Position numbers and translations under genes: made by a program. 64,000 nt of DNA, taken from the NCBI GenBank assembly GCA_018902385.1, contig JABSSW010000019.1, forward strand, positions 248,001 through 312,000, read 5' to 3'. Numbering within the stretch: position 1 is the first letter of the stretch; each line of letters opens with the position of its first letter. The notes below the pieces were generated by a model. The model saw nothing but the letters and a program-made list of their open reading frames with translations, had not been told where the DNA came from and ran no database searches. Shown piece after piece: positions 11,526 through 23,653 of this stretch. The DNA is from Physcia stellaris. Lineage: Eukaryota; Ascomycota; Lecanoromycetes; Caliciales; Physciaceae.

Positions 11526-12426
11526 ACCTAATGATTCCCCAAAAAGCTTGGAAATACGAAACGAGGTTCTGATGAGGTAGGCCCGGAGCTCGGAGTGGAG
11601 AGGGTGCCGGTTGCAAATGATTATGAATTACTGCTACAATTTGCAAGGCTTGAGGGCACTGGCGTTGGAGGTTGGAGTTTGTTCCAGAAACGCAAAGGCG
11701 TTCATATATCGATGACTTTTCCCGCTGTGTATGGAATTTCAGGCCTGTAGATTATTGTATTATCAATCAACTATGAGAAATTGCGTACAGCCGTTGGACA
11801 TAAAAGGGGCCACAACTGATTATGGTACGAGAATGTATGGGAACAGATGTAGAAGCAGCATTGAGCGATGAAACAGGAGAGACGTGCATGGGTATCATGG
11901 AATTTTATGAAAAGGTACCGAGCGCTCTCAACGAACTCGTTCAAAAAGAGGAGATGACGATGTATGGCCTTCCAATGCTACAAAGAGGAAAGAAGAATTT
12001 GAACGGTCGTTGAATTCGACTAAATAATGCTAGTAAAGTAAGTATGCTATCAACACTTTTAGGTCCACGAAATCGCGCGTTTCGTAGCGGTCGTCAAAGG
12101 GAAGTAGATTCAAGTAGCGGAAAGAGCCCAGTTTTGTCCGCCGTGGTAGATTTGCCGTCCCATCAAATAGGAGAAATAGGAAAGATATCCGAAATATCCT
12201 CGGCGCAGACATGCTGGCACCATGATAAGAGACTAGAGACTGTGAAGGGCGTGACTTTGGTAAGAAACCGGGTAGGAATTGTCCAGGAGAATTTGTCGTG
12301 AAAGAAATCAAGATCCGCATCGAGTTCGTAGGATGATAGTGCTGCCCATGGCACCGATGATGCCTGAAGACAGCAGATCGAAAAGGCCAGCCGCTGAGAA
12401 CCAAGAAAGAAATGTCCAGTATGCCT
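11526..12426. other. Convergent intergenic region, MCM6 / SNF2-RING gene
   Basis: 3' flanks of two convergent genes. A 63-codon frame at 11822-12013 has no recognisable feature and is probably chance. Confidence 0.45.
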
Positions 12427-15400
12427 TCATGGCAAGAATAACGAATCCGGATCATCAGCGAATGGGTCGATTACAGGCAAACTGGACGGGTCTTGTTCAG
12501 GTTCCTGATCAGGCTCCTGTTCAGGTTCCTTGGCTTGACGGGATGTTTTGGTTACCTTGCCTTTTTTGGATGATTTCCTGGTCTTTTTCGCTGCCTTGTT
12601 GGACAAAAGTTGCTCTTGCTTATCTTTGTCGGGAACGATGGTACCAAGCTCGTCATCATCGACAAGGATAAAAGGGCATCCATCCGAATCTTCCCTGACA
12701 GGTCCGAAAAGACGCATCAAATCTGGCATTGGCAGTTGTTTGAGCATTTTTTTATCGTCGATTGCACGACCAATAGCCTGCTCTTTCTCTTTCTGCATCT
12801 CTATAAGCCTTTCGTCGATGGTATCCTTCACCATAAAGCGAGTGATATGCGTCTCCTTTTCTTGGCCAATTCGGAATACTCGACAGAATGCTGAAGAAAG
12901 TCAGTTTTGTGGGAAGAGTCTTAGACACGGTTAAATCACTCACCTTGCTGCTCGACGCAGCTGTTCCACCATAGATCGACACATATGACCTTTGAGGCCA
13001 TGGTCAGATTCAAGCCAACACCACCGCATTTCATGGAGGCGATGAGAATCTGTTTATCGGTATCATCGCGAAACATAGCTAGGGATTCATCACGGGCCTC
13101 GTGGCTCATACTCCCATTGTACTGCAGAGATCAGCGAAGATTTTCTGCCATGGGCGGGTAACCTACATTGCAGAATCCCCAATGACGCTGCTCGCATATC
13201 CTTGCAACGATTCTCATGCTGTGGATATTAGCTCTGATGTCTGCGTGAGTAGAGAGAGACGAACAGCAAGTAAAACTGTGAGAACACTATAATCTTCTCA
13301 CCCGGCCCCTCGTTCAACCAGCTCTCCAACTGTATTTGTACAGCCATTGTTTTAGAAGACTGCAGAACATCTCCTTCAAGGTCTAACCATCGAACAGCGT
13401 CGTTCTGGTGTTTTCTTCGGCGTGGTCTATTCTGCGCGAGAGAAGAACCTAGCGGTGAGATGTTTTCCATCTCAATCTCTTCAATCCCGTTGCAAGGCTG
13501 ACTCTTGGAGAATGCTGTGTGGCAGACGAGGCACATGGTAGAGGTTTCTTCCCTCTTAGATGCCTCATATGCCATGTGACTCAGACATTCTTTGCAGTAG
13601 AGGTGAAAGCAATCGGTGACATAAGGCTCGTCCGGAGGCATGTCACACATGTGACAGAGACTACGTTCCTTGAGTTCGGTCCATTGTTTGCTTTTGTTCA
13701 GATTCCTAAGATATTTCCGAAACCTTAGGACTAAAGTGGACTCATCCTGGATCTCTGCGCTACCGATTTCTGATGTCGAGGGTTTATCGGAAGCGTCTTG
13801 ATCATCTTCCAAGATTTGTCCCTTGTCCTCGATCATCCTCTTCATTGTGCTGTACATCTCTTTGCCTCGTTTTTGTGTCTCACCTGAATCAGGAGCGGAT
13901 ATTGTCCATAGTTTCTCGATATCTTCTATGGTGAATAAGTCTTGTATCACATCCTGAATCAGGAAAGGATGAGCTGTCAATTGTCGCAGGCGGAGCAACA
14001 TATTCTATAGCATTCGTTAACTATATGAGGCTGTACATGTATATTGCATGTACAAGGAAAGTCTAACCAGAACACGTGGCGATCTTGCCTCTAGTATTCC
14101 ACTCTTGGAGAAGCTATTTTCGTTAGTCAACTTTGTTTTCAATCTGACAACATTCATTTTATGCACCTATTGACATCACCGATGAATCTATCGCGAACCG
14201 CGTTGTAGAGAGTTCGCTCAACCTCGCTGAATTCGACATCAACAGTTCGCTGACGGTTTTCAGGCAGGGTCAAAAGTGGTGCTCCCATCAGGTGTGTGGC
14301 ATGAGTTCTGCGGATCATGAATTGTCTGAGATAGGCGTGCAGTCGCTCTGTACAATCATCGTTATTCTGAATGCAGAAATTTTTCTTGAAGACGTCAAAA
14401 GATCCGGCATGCTCTACCCGCAGGTACCGAAAGTACGGGTATAATTCGGACACTTTGTTCTGAATAGGTGTTCCACTTAAGGCCCAACGATGTCTAGTTA
14501 TTTCGTCAGACGACTTTTCTCAGATACAAGAATGGAACACCATACCGCGCCATGACAGCTCGACATGCAATCGACGTTTGAGACATATGATTCTTGATGG
14601 CTTGTGCCTCGTCCAATATGATTCTGTGGAAGAATACGCGATGAAGTGGTCCCCGATCCTTGTCCCACAGATGATGCCACCACTGCTTTTTATCTTCCAA
14701 GGTCTCTATCTCTGGTGGGGGTTCACATTTTGGATAAGAGCTGACAAGTTCTTGATAGGTCGTCAAAACGATATCTGCTTGTTGCAGAACAGTGAGAGTG
14801 CTAGGACCTCCAACCCTCGTTGATGCAGAGTGTCTAATGATGATCGGGAACAAGTCTGATTGAACGTGTTTCTCTAGCTCGGATATCCCTGGAAATATAA
14901 GCAGACCCTGGATAATGAGCAATAAGGACTCACACTGAGTGACCAAAGCAGGAGCGGCTACGATCAGGGTACACCTCGTGCCGCCACCTGAATCCGGGCG
15001 ATTGGCAACCATTGCGGCTGCTCGTGCGTAAGTAAACTGGTGAGACCAAGACATTAATTCATACCAATTGTTTGTACAGTTTCTATTGGTTCGTCAGCCT
15101 TGGCTAGGATCTAACGATATGACATGACTTACTGCCCAGTCCCATCTCATCCGCCACAAGACCGCCTTTGGGTTGAATGTCTCCAGTCTCTCTTTCCTTC
15201 TGTATTACTTCAATATAATGAAGCTGGAGTGCAAGAGCAATGGGGCTTACCATCCATGCTGCCCCTTGAACCTGGTAATGATGTAGAGAGGAGATCATGC
15301 CTATGGGGTTATTATAGTCCATTCGTATTGGGTGTGATCTACTCAAATTACCTTTCAGCTTCCACTGACCCTTGCCATCTGGACGAACTTTACGTATACC

Positions 15401-17240
15401 AAGAACTCTTGTAGAGCGGTCGATGTGATTCTTCTCTTGTCTTGCCAAAGCTATATCCTCGTTGTCGATGCCAGCTAATAAGCCAGCTAAGGCGTCCTTT
15501 TTCCTTGTTGCATCTGTAACTGCCAGCTTCCTCTTACTTAGATTAGCATTCGCGTCACTGTAAACGTTATGGCTCAGTAGACTGCTTAGATCGTTCAAGT
15601 ATCCCGCGCGATACGGATTCGGCTTCCGGGCTTTGGCCTTAGCTTTTGCCTTCTTCGCTGCAGAAGCCTTCTTTACTTTGGACGTCGCTTTCGAGGCGGC
15701 TGATGCTTTCTTGACTTTCTCCTTTTTCTTCTGCTGATGGCCTTTTTCCGTTGCTTTCTCGATTTTCTTTGCCTCTTGCTCCTCTTTTTTGAGCTGATCG
15801 TAGATCATTTTCTCACAGCCAGCCATCAGATTATGATGTAACTCCACCTCGAACGCTCTCATGAACGCCTTGTTATCTCGCTGATTTGTCTTGCTGCGTT
15901 TGTCAGGTGATGGCTCGTCTCTGGTATCAGATCAGTCCATTTCCTCCAAAACTACCTCTGAATCTCGCTTACTCGTCGCCAGAAGCTTCCCCGCTAGATT
16001 CAACCTCGTCCCTACTAGCTCGACGACGTTTAGCTGGAGATCCGAAGCGTGAGAATTGAGGAGTGAGAAGGTGTTCGTCATCGTCTACAACTGCCTCGTC
16101 TTCGTCGTCCTCGCTGTAAAAACTTAGTAACATTATCTGAATTAAGCCGCAAATTCTACCTATCTGTGAGTCCATTATCTCGGAGATACTCTGCCATCAT
16201 CTTCTTGCACCTTGCTTTCTCTTTTTTCTCGGCTGTCATGAAGAGTATATCATCTTCTTCGGACGTCTTTCCAGCTTTCTTCTTAGTTATATACTCTTTC
16301 CTCATGTTTCGAAAGCTAAACAATATTAACAAGTGCTTTTATCAATGGGCCCATCGAATACTTACGCCTCGACAGCATCACCATCCAAATGTACTGCTGG
16401 TGATGAGATGATACCTGATCTATCGGGCTCGACTCTTTGACTCGGATTGCCGCGAAATATAGCTCCCGCACCAGTAGTGATAGCATTGAGATCGTGACGT
16501 GCGGAGGATGGTCGGCCTGCCTGTGGTAACTTCTCGGACTCGAGAGTCGATCTTTTAGTGGCAGGTGCCAGTTTCTGCGAATTGACCGAATCCGAAATTG
16601 GGGATGAGCCGGCAGTAAAACCGCAACTGCCCGTGGTCTTTGAACTGCTTGGGACCGGAGTTGAGGATAGACTTTGTTCTTCCTGATCGCTATCTGGAAT
16701 ATCGATTACATCCGCACCCATGTTGTTCCATAGGAACGGGGTATCCGTTGTCTCAGCCTTGACATGGACCTTGACGACTTCAGCCGCTTCGATCACGTCC
16801 TCGTCGTCATCAGATTGACATAGATCGATAACATCGTCCGTCGAAAAACGTCCAAGAATGCCGATAGGGGACACCATGTCCTCTTGCTTGATTATAGCAT
16901 CAGGATGCTGATGCTCCGCCATATCAACCTCGTCCTTAGGTTTGATGAATGCCGGAACATCTCCGATATCCGACGCGTGATCCTCGACATCTATAATGTC
17001 TTCGCTTTCGAGTAATTGTAATCTCGCCGACCTCGGTGCTTGGCCGCACAATCTATTGGACAGAGATCTCGATTGGCTGTTGGGTATTCGTGCAATCACA
17101 TCATCGGACTGTGTCGCTAAAAGCATGTTATCGTCGTTAGGCATTTCGCGACCAGCCGTGTCAGGAGTTATTTGAGTACCGAAAAGATCCTCATATTCCT
17201 CATCTTGCCCTTGATCGAGAGTACTCAAAGGGCTATCCAT
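12427..17240 (-). CDS. ULS1: SNF2-family ATPase with embedded RING finger, Uls1/Ris1 type (SUMO-targeted)
   Basis: A multi-exon gene of roughly 1,350 residues. The helicase core contains VADEMGLGKTVQTIAAM (Walker A, rebuilt through an 18-nt exon), the DEAQ box ILDEAQAIKNH, the second lobe VFSQF, and RIGQEKETHITRFMVKDTIDER. A C3HC4 RING (CHMCDMPPDEPYVTDCFHLYC onward, about 13500-13660) sits between the lobes, as in Rad5/Rad16/Uls1. The N-terminal exon (about 16368-17240) carries three hydrophobic-acidic SUMO-interaction-like motifs: DIIDVEDHASD, DVIDLCQSDDDEDV and DVIDIPDSDQEEQ. This supports Uls1, a translocase and ubiquitin ligase acting on SUMOylated nuclear proteins. A Lys/Ala-rich basic segment lies at about 15600-15780 and a QEPDQEPEQD repeat near the C-terminus. 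A Rad5 identity is less likely because no HIRAN domain is visible. Confidence 0.85.
15065..15082 (-). other. 18-nt microexon carrying part of the Walker A motif
   Basis: Upstream exon ...CTG GGC A|GTAAGT; microexon AAACTGTACAAACAATTG; then |GTATGA, with the next exon starting CC GCA. Splicing gives GLGKTVQTIAAM. The flanking introns are 50 nt (15083-15132) and 47 nt (15018-15064). Skipping it would delete KTVQTI in frame and abolish ATP binding. Confidence 0.85.
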
Positions 17241-19571
17241 TATGAGCTCCTGAGCTTCAGAGGGTTTTTCTAGAGGCGTTACTGTTCAGCAGTGATGAGT
17301 TTCACCGGCTTGTCCCGAGAAAAGCGTCTCAGGAATCGAAAGCTATTCCATTTTGGTGTGCATAGAAGGTCGAACAGATGTTTAGACGAAGAAGGTATCC
17401 GAGATAGCGACTGACGTGATGCTATCAGTGGCAGGATTGGCAGTGATATCCTCAGTATCACGATCGAAACGATGATACGAAGTTAGAGTGGGCTCAGCTG
17501 AGGTCTAAGCGAGTCAGTGAGATATACTGCGAGAGACTATCCGTCTGACAGTGAAGCCAAGAAGTCTTCAAAATGAAATAATTGCATATATGTCAACGAG
17601 ATCGGAACGACAGCGGATAAGTCTTGGTGAGATGATGAGGAATAGTTTTCCAACTACTTCAAGTGAGTCCCTCAAGATGTGTGGAGTGAGTCTGACCTTG
17701 AGGAGCCATGCAAGGAAGAAGCAGAATATATCTGAACGTAGGAATGGCGGAAAGTGAAACTTCTAATGGGAAGGGGTATTAACAAGAACAGAGGTCGAGC
17801 TAGTGGGCAGACCTGATGTTGAGTGGGGGTCTTGAGAGAGAGAAATAGGATAAGTTTGACGAAGACTCACATTTGATCTAGATAGATTGGTTCAATCTAA
17901 ATAATTGTTGTCGCCGTTTTGGTATGTGAAGTCAAGGAAGCCTAGGAAGCCTGTAGCGTTAGATGGCAGAGATTCCAAGCAATAGCCCAAGAACACCAAA
18001 AAAGGGCAGCGAAGCTTGAGGGAAGAATATTCATTTGTGAAAATGCATGGTTCTGCCAAAGACATTCGGTTCGTAAGGCACGAAGCTGCTCCAGTAGGGA
18101 TCCAAGGTTGAGTCGAAACGATTTCTGTGAGGAAATGTGGTATTAGTTGATAAATGATAGATAGTAAGACAGCTCCTGAAAAGGAGGTCATACGACGAGT
18201 ACCTTGTGTAGATATCCTTCGGATATTTGCAAAACGTGTTTCTGCGTCTGCCGCAGCCGTGAAGGCAAATGGTGGTCTTGACGACTTGACAATACTTAAA
18301 GCTGAGCTCAAGCATCAATAACGGAGGTTTGAAATTTATCGTGCGGCCGTGAAGATCGAACCTCTGTCCTGGAAAGCGTAGATCTTTCGGGCTGAGAAAG
18401 AGACTCGAAGGCCAAAAGAGCAGTATTAATAATTCGTGGCCAAACCATCCACAACGACCCCAAAATTACTGACTTTGTGACTCCTCGACATACTAGCGTA
18501 CCCAGCGTCAGCATAGCCATCCCATATGTGCGATAGCTTGTGAACATACTCACCACACACGATCGGTCGAGTAAGCTCCTGCTATCAGCTATAACTAGCT
18601 CAAGGGGATTCGAACAAGACGCTGTCGTCAAGAGCCTGTACAGAGAAAGGCATCTTTGGTCCATTTTCGGGGGAGTAGTGCAGGTATCAAGAGTGTATAG
18701 GTTTGCTCAGATAGTAGCATTGTCTAGCAGGCTTAGACATATAGCCTGTGAGTATGCTAGCCGTTAGCAATAGCACCGACAGCATTTTTGACTGTAGATA
18801 GATGAACATACCTACTGGAAAGCCTTTGGAGCCCAGCTGACGATGAAAATGGGTTTCCTCTATTGTTAGGCATTATTGTTCGTCGGCGGGTATTCGCTAT
18901 TGGCTGATGGAGACTGGTAGGGTGTTTGAGGACTGATGCAAGGCCTTCTATGGCCGACAAGGAGTTCTATCTTCACGTAGTAGTAGGAATGTTAGTGAAT
19001 CTTGCCGTCCGTGTACCTTAATCATCGGTCCCGGTCAGGTGATCAATGCACAAGGCTAAGGTAGGTAGGTCTTACTCTAGCATAGATTCACTGCCTCGCC
19101 TCGCTTCTATCATCTTCCATCCTTTGCAACAAGTGCCTTATTACAGGCACGCTTGCTACCTGGTAGGATGCTCATAATGCTCTAGCACCAAGCAACCATC
19201 ATCAGAGGCCGTAAAAGTAATATGATTCTCTCGAGCATAATCCCGATCCCAGTCCAGGACGCCCGTTCTATGCAATCCACAGTTGAAAAGAAAAACTCGG
19301 ATACTATATGTACAATGCAAAAGGTTGTTAAGGGTTCTCACTCCACACAAAAGCCGAAATGCCCAAAGATTGCCACCAACGCCCCGCACAATCCCTGGTG
19401 CGTGAGATTGAAAACTCCTAATTTTCCCCAGAACGTGCGCTTCGCGCTTGATAGTGACTCAAGAAGATCGACGATGTTTCTTTGCGCACCTGGTTCAAAT
19501 CGGATAATCGAAAGGACGCAGGCAAAGAAATTCCATCACGTATTATGGCCCTTTGACAAAGCTCATGGGGA
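17241..19571. other. Long gap between SNF2-RING gene and Ca2+/H+ exchanger
   Basis: About 2.3 kb with several minus-strand frames of 60-140 codons (for example at 17279-17461, 17892-18311 and 18308-18664). None has a recognisable domain or a convincing splice link. It could contain 5' exons of the SNF2-RING transcript, a fast-evolving small gene or non-coding RNA. Confidence 0.4.
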
Positions 19572-21935
19572 CTAACGTGCCTTACCGCCTTGATCAGTCT
19601 CTGCTGGTGGATAGTACCTGGGACAGCTGTTAGCTTCGACTCGATCGCCATCTAGACAGCAGACAAACCATGCGGCAACAGCAATGATCAGATATAGCGT
19701 CATCAGAAGAACACCCTCAAGCCTAAAGATATTAGAACCAATCCTGCGATCCAGACCTTTGCAAAACTCACCAGTGCGATTTGCCGTCTTGAATGAGATA
19801 GTTGACTAGCAGAACTGCCACAAACAATACAGCAATCTGAAATCCATCAAAGTCGAGATTCATGTTCTCGTTTCCAAGGATCCAGCCGAGAACCACGACG
19901 AACGGAATTATGAGCAAGGCAATCTGCATCGAGCTGCCCACTGCAACGCCAATTGCGAGGTCCATCTTATCCTTGACCGCCACAGTGACGGCCGTCGCGT
20001 GTTCGGCTGCATTTCCAACAATGGGCAAAAGGATCAGACCGACGAATGTTTTCGACAGAGCAGGATGTTCATCAGTGAGATCATTAATACTGTCGACCAT
20101 GAATTCAGCACAGACTCCGACAAAAGCCGTTGAAATCGCAAGAGTAAGTACGGCAACCCAAATGTAGAGCTGGGGTTCTTCCTTATCATCATCCGGCTGT
20201 TGTGTTGGATTCTCTTGGGTAGAGGGACCTGGCATTATGAGCTTGACTTTTTCATCATCAAATCTACATTAGCAAGCTTACCTCCCAGGCTAGCTGAAAT
20301 GCCGGCACCCATAGTTGCGAAGTTTTTGGTAGTGTCTCCGGCTTCGGGTTTAGTTCGCCTCTTCTCGACTTTCTAAAGTGTTTTCGGTCAGAACACATGC
20401 GACCAAGCGTATACCGAATGCTCATGAACTAACCTTACTTGGCTCATTGTACATGGCGCTGTGAGTCTTTAATTGAAAGAAGAGATAAGCTCCGTAAACA
20501 AGTAAAAGGAGGACTGCCGTTGCTCGAGACAGTGCCGCTATGTTCGTTTCCTTAGCGGCCCTGTCCGCATCCGTCTCTGTCCACTGTGTTAGGAATTGAG
20601 ATCATCGCATGTATGGTGATGATTTCTTACGAGTTGTAGCCCAGGCGTGGAAGGCCGCAGGAATGATCAAGCTGCCGACGGCAAGAGACAACAAGCTTGC
20701 AGCGGTCTGTGCTACAGTAACATTGAAGTGTTGCTCAACCCGGTTTATCTATATGCATCGTAAGTTCTGCAGAATATAGGAGCTTGACGAACCGGAGTGC
20801 GCTTACACCTCCAAAGAAGAAACACATCCCCATCACCAAAAGTAAGTTTGATAATATACTGCCAATCAGAGACGTTTGGACGATGATGATCTCGGGAGGG
20901 GTTGCAACCAATGCGATGATGGAAACAATAAGCTCCACAGCATTGCTGGGAGACATTAGCACTCGACTTCCGGGAACGATGGATCGCTTACCCAAATGTC
21001 GCGTTCAACAAACCCCCAATTGTTTCCCCGTGTGTAGCGCGATCTCCTCGGTAGCATAACTCAGCATTGCAGCTAAAGGAATGATAGCAATAAAATTAAT
21101 GGCGAAAATTGCAACAGGGTCTAATTTTGCATAGTGCACCGCTATTCCAACAGGGATCATGACCAGCAGAACATTTATCCACGAGTTGAACAACGTAGCT
21201 CTGATCTGGCCCATGAATGTGAATTGTTGTTTCGCCTTCTTCGACTCCGTGGTAGGGGCCCTCTCGATGCTAGAGCTCTCTTTATCTTTGAAATGGAGCT
21301 TATTGAGGAATCTTACTCGGCGCCTTGGCCCTGGAGCTGTCACATTGTCGGTTTCGTCGACAATGGTCTGACTCGTTGCCGTACCGGAGTCCTGGCTAGG
21401 CTCTTTAGTCTCCTCATCTATCGCAACATCTTTGATCACTGGAGATCCATTTGCGCCAGTAGACGATGAAGGCATTGTGTTCGCATGGGGCGGGCTAGTG
21501 TATTCTTGACCTCCATGACTCTGTCCCTGGTGAACAGCTGACTCGGACTGGGAGTGAGAGAGCGGGCGCAGCCCAAACTCTTCATCGGCTTTTGGCCGTC
21601 GTCGAACTACCAATTGTCAGGGAAGCTAGCTTTGGTCGCCGATTGTCAACATGGTCCGAAACTCACTCTTTTGAAAGGGATTTAGGTTAGGTGTCTCGTC
21701 ATCTCCATCGTTGTACCATGCCTGTTGACGCGCGGCGGTCCGATATTTGTCTAGAACCGATGTAAGTCGAGAGAATGCAGGTAGGTTGAGAACGCCCCTA
21801 GTGGCGGGAAATCGACTTACGCATGGCTTAGGAAGGAGATCAAGTCAAACGTCCGAGGATTGCGCAAGTGGCGGACGTTGAGTATTATATCTAGATGACT
21901 GCGGTAAGCTGAGATGCTCAGCTGACTGAGAGAAG
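19572..21935 (-). CDS. Ca2+/H+ (cation/proton) exchanger of the CAX/Vcx1 family
   Basis: The two alpha-repeats with the CAX signature are visible: [12 protein letters not shown] in the first half and [13 protein letters not shown] in the second. These Glu residues bind Ca2+ in the family. About eleven hydrophobic segments flank an acidic linker (about 20170-20230). The N-terminal cytosolic part (21005-21613) is Ser/Gln-rich and precedes [17 protein letters not shown], the first membrane helix. The last exon (19572-19722) adds [20 protein letters not shown] and ends shortly after. Such exchangers sit in the vacuolar membrane and use the proton gradient made by the V-ATPase (VMA8 lies in this same window) to store Ca2+. 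The start is unresolved: an exon ending in [14 protein letters not shown] (about 21842-21935) needs another exon upstream, because no in-frame ATG precedes it. Confidence 0.88.
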
Positions 21936-23653
21936 ATAGACATGGGTTGGCTCACAAATGATGGAGGTAACGTGGTGGGTGGTCGCAGGGACGGCGAGAC
22001 AGCCACAGATCAGGGACTGGATTCAGGCAGTAAGGCACTTCGACTGTGGGGTTGGCGCAGTTTCGAGGGATTTTGGGCTGTAAACTTTGTGCGACCGACT
22101 CTGCGTTTAAATAACGTCTATCAACCCACAGTGACCCCTCGATAAGTGACGGGGAGAGAGTAGTGAAGAAGATTCGCGGCTGGATGGAGCGTTCATGGAA
22201 CGATTCACGACGATAATGACGATGGGGATCTAGGAAATAAAGTGCCTACCGGCGATTCCTCCCCTTTGTCACTTGTGTTTACTTGGCCAAGAGCCAAGAA
22301 TGTAGGTAACAGGTTACAATCTAGCGTATCAGGTTAGCCGGGACAGTAAATAATGACAATGACATGCGATATAGGGAATGAGGCTTGATCCTACCTCGCA
22401 GCGCCACAGATGATCTCCCTCTGGCCGTGTTAGTTGCAGGATGATGGGCTGGTGATTGGTGAAGGATCGTTTCTGGGAGTAATTGGCTGCGAAGGGTGAC
22501 TCTAGGCTGTAAACGGCTAGGCTTCGATGAGCTTGATTCAAGATGTTGATGAACTGGGAAACGCCAAATGGTATGAATTTCTGACGAATGGACAAGGTGA
22601 TCAGGCTTTTATAGAGGGCATCAACCTTCTCTTCGCCTGGTTTTACCGATGAGCGGCTAAACGAGGAAGCAGCAGAGGTAATCTTAATATTAATGTACTT
22701 TGCAAGCTTGCCAGCTTTTTGTCGCACAGAAAACTGAAAAGGCAGAACCTTAAGACGGATCTCGCTAGGCCTACCTCATTCAGCCTAGCGTGCATCTAAC
22801 CGCAATCGGGCAAACTCCAAACAGCCTGGAGGGCGCGACTGCTGCAGTGCTGCCAGCCGGCTTTCCTTGTCCATCTCACCTGTGAACGACGTGTATCCGT
22901 CTGCCGATAACCGCCATGATGAAAAGTCTGTCCGATCCCCACGCGTTCAAAACTCATAATGTGCCATGACTACAGTCGGCTTTCGTCCTTGACGCTATCG
23001 GAGAGAGGCACCGTATAGTCCGCTGGAGTTCATCAAAACTGCCAGCGAACTCAAATTTTTCAGCAGCTTCAAGCTTAAATGAATACTCGGATAGCTGCTT
23101 ATGTGCTGAACGTCAGAGCCTCTTCGGCGGCTCGCAGCGGATCCACGATTCCACCAGATCGATCCGGTCTATAAGACCAGGACCGCGTCCTCTTTCGATA
23201 CCTTCATTAATTACCTATGGTCAGAGAAGATACGTTTGCAATCGTCAGAGCGATTATTTGCCGAAAAAGTGGTGAAGGATTGTCTTGCGAATTAGCGCCT
23301 CAAGATCGAATGGAGATCGTTGGCTTTATGGAGATTGCTTTGATTTTGCCAGTACTTCTTAGATGGCATGACAATTTCTATCGAAAGTGAAATTGGTTTG
23401 TACGATCAGACAACATGTTGCTGGAACGCAATCTGGATGACATGGCACGCTGTAGCCAGAGGTCGCCGACCACAACATCCATATGCGGCCGAAATCTCCA
23501 CTGACTCTGCCATAGCCTCAATTACGCCTAGCAGCTCCATACTGTTATCTCCAGCTTTTCTTTTGCGCTAGAGACAAGCCTGAAGAAGGCTGTTCTTCCC
23601 ATTCTCTTGACTTTTGTCAAGGTACGTTCCGAGTACCGCAGATAGTAGTCATC
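21936..23653. other. Divergent promoter region, Ca2+/H+ exchanger / IML1
   Basis: About 1.7 kb. A 132-codon minus frame at 22329-22727 shows no recognisable feature. The first exon and promoter of the exchanger, and the 5' UTR of IML1, must lie here. Confidence 0.4.

Noticed and set aside
18598-18700. Minus-strand tRNA suggested by GTTCGAATCCCC
   Set aside because: No A box at a suitable distance and no cloverleaf could be drawn.
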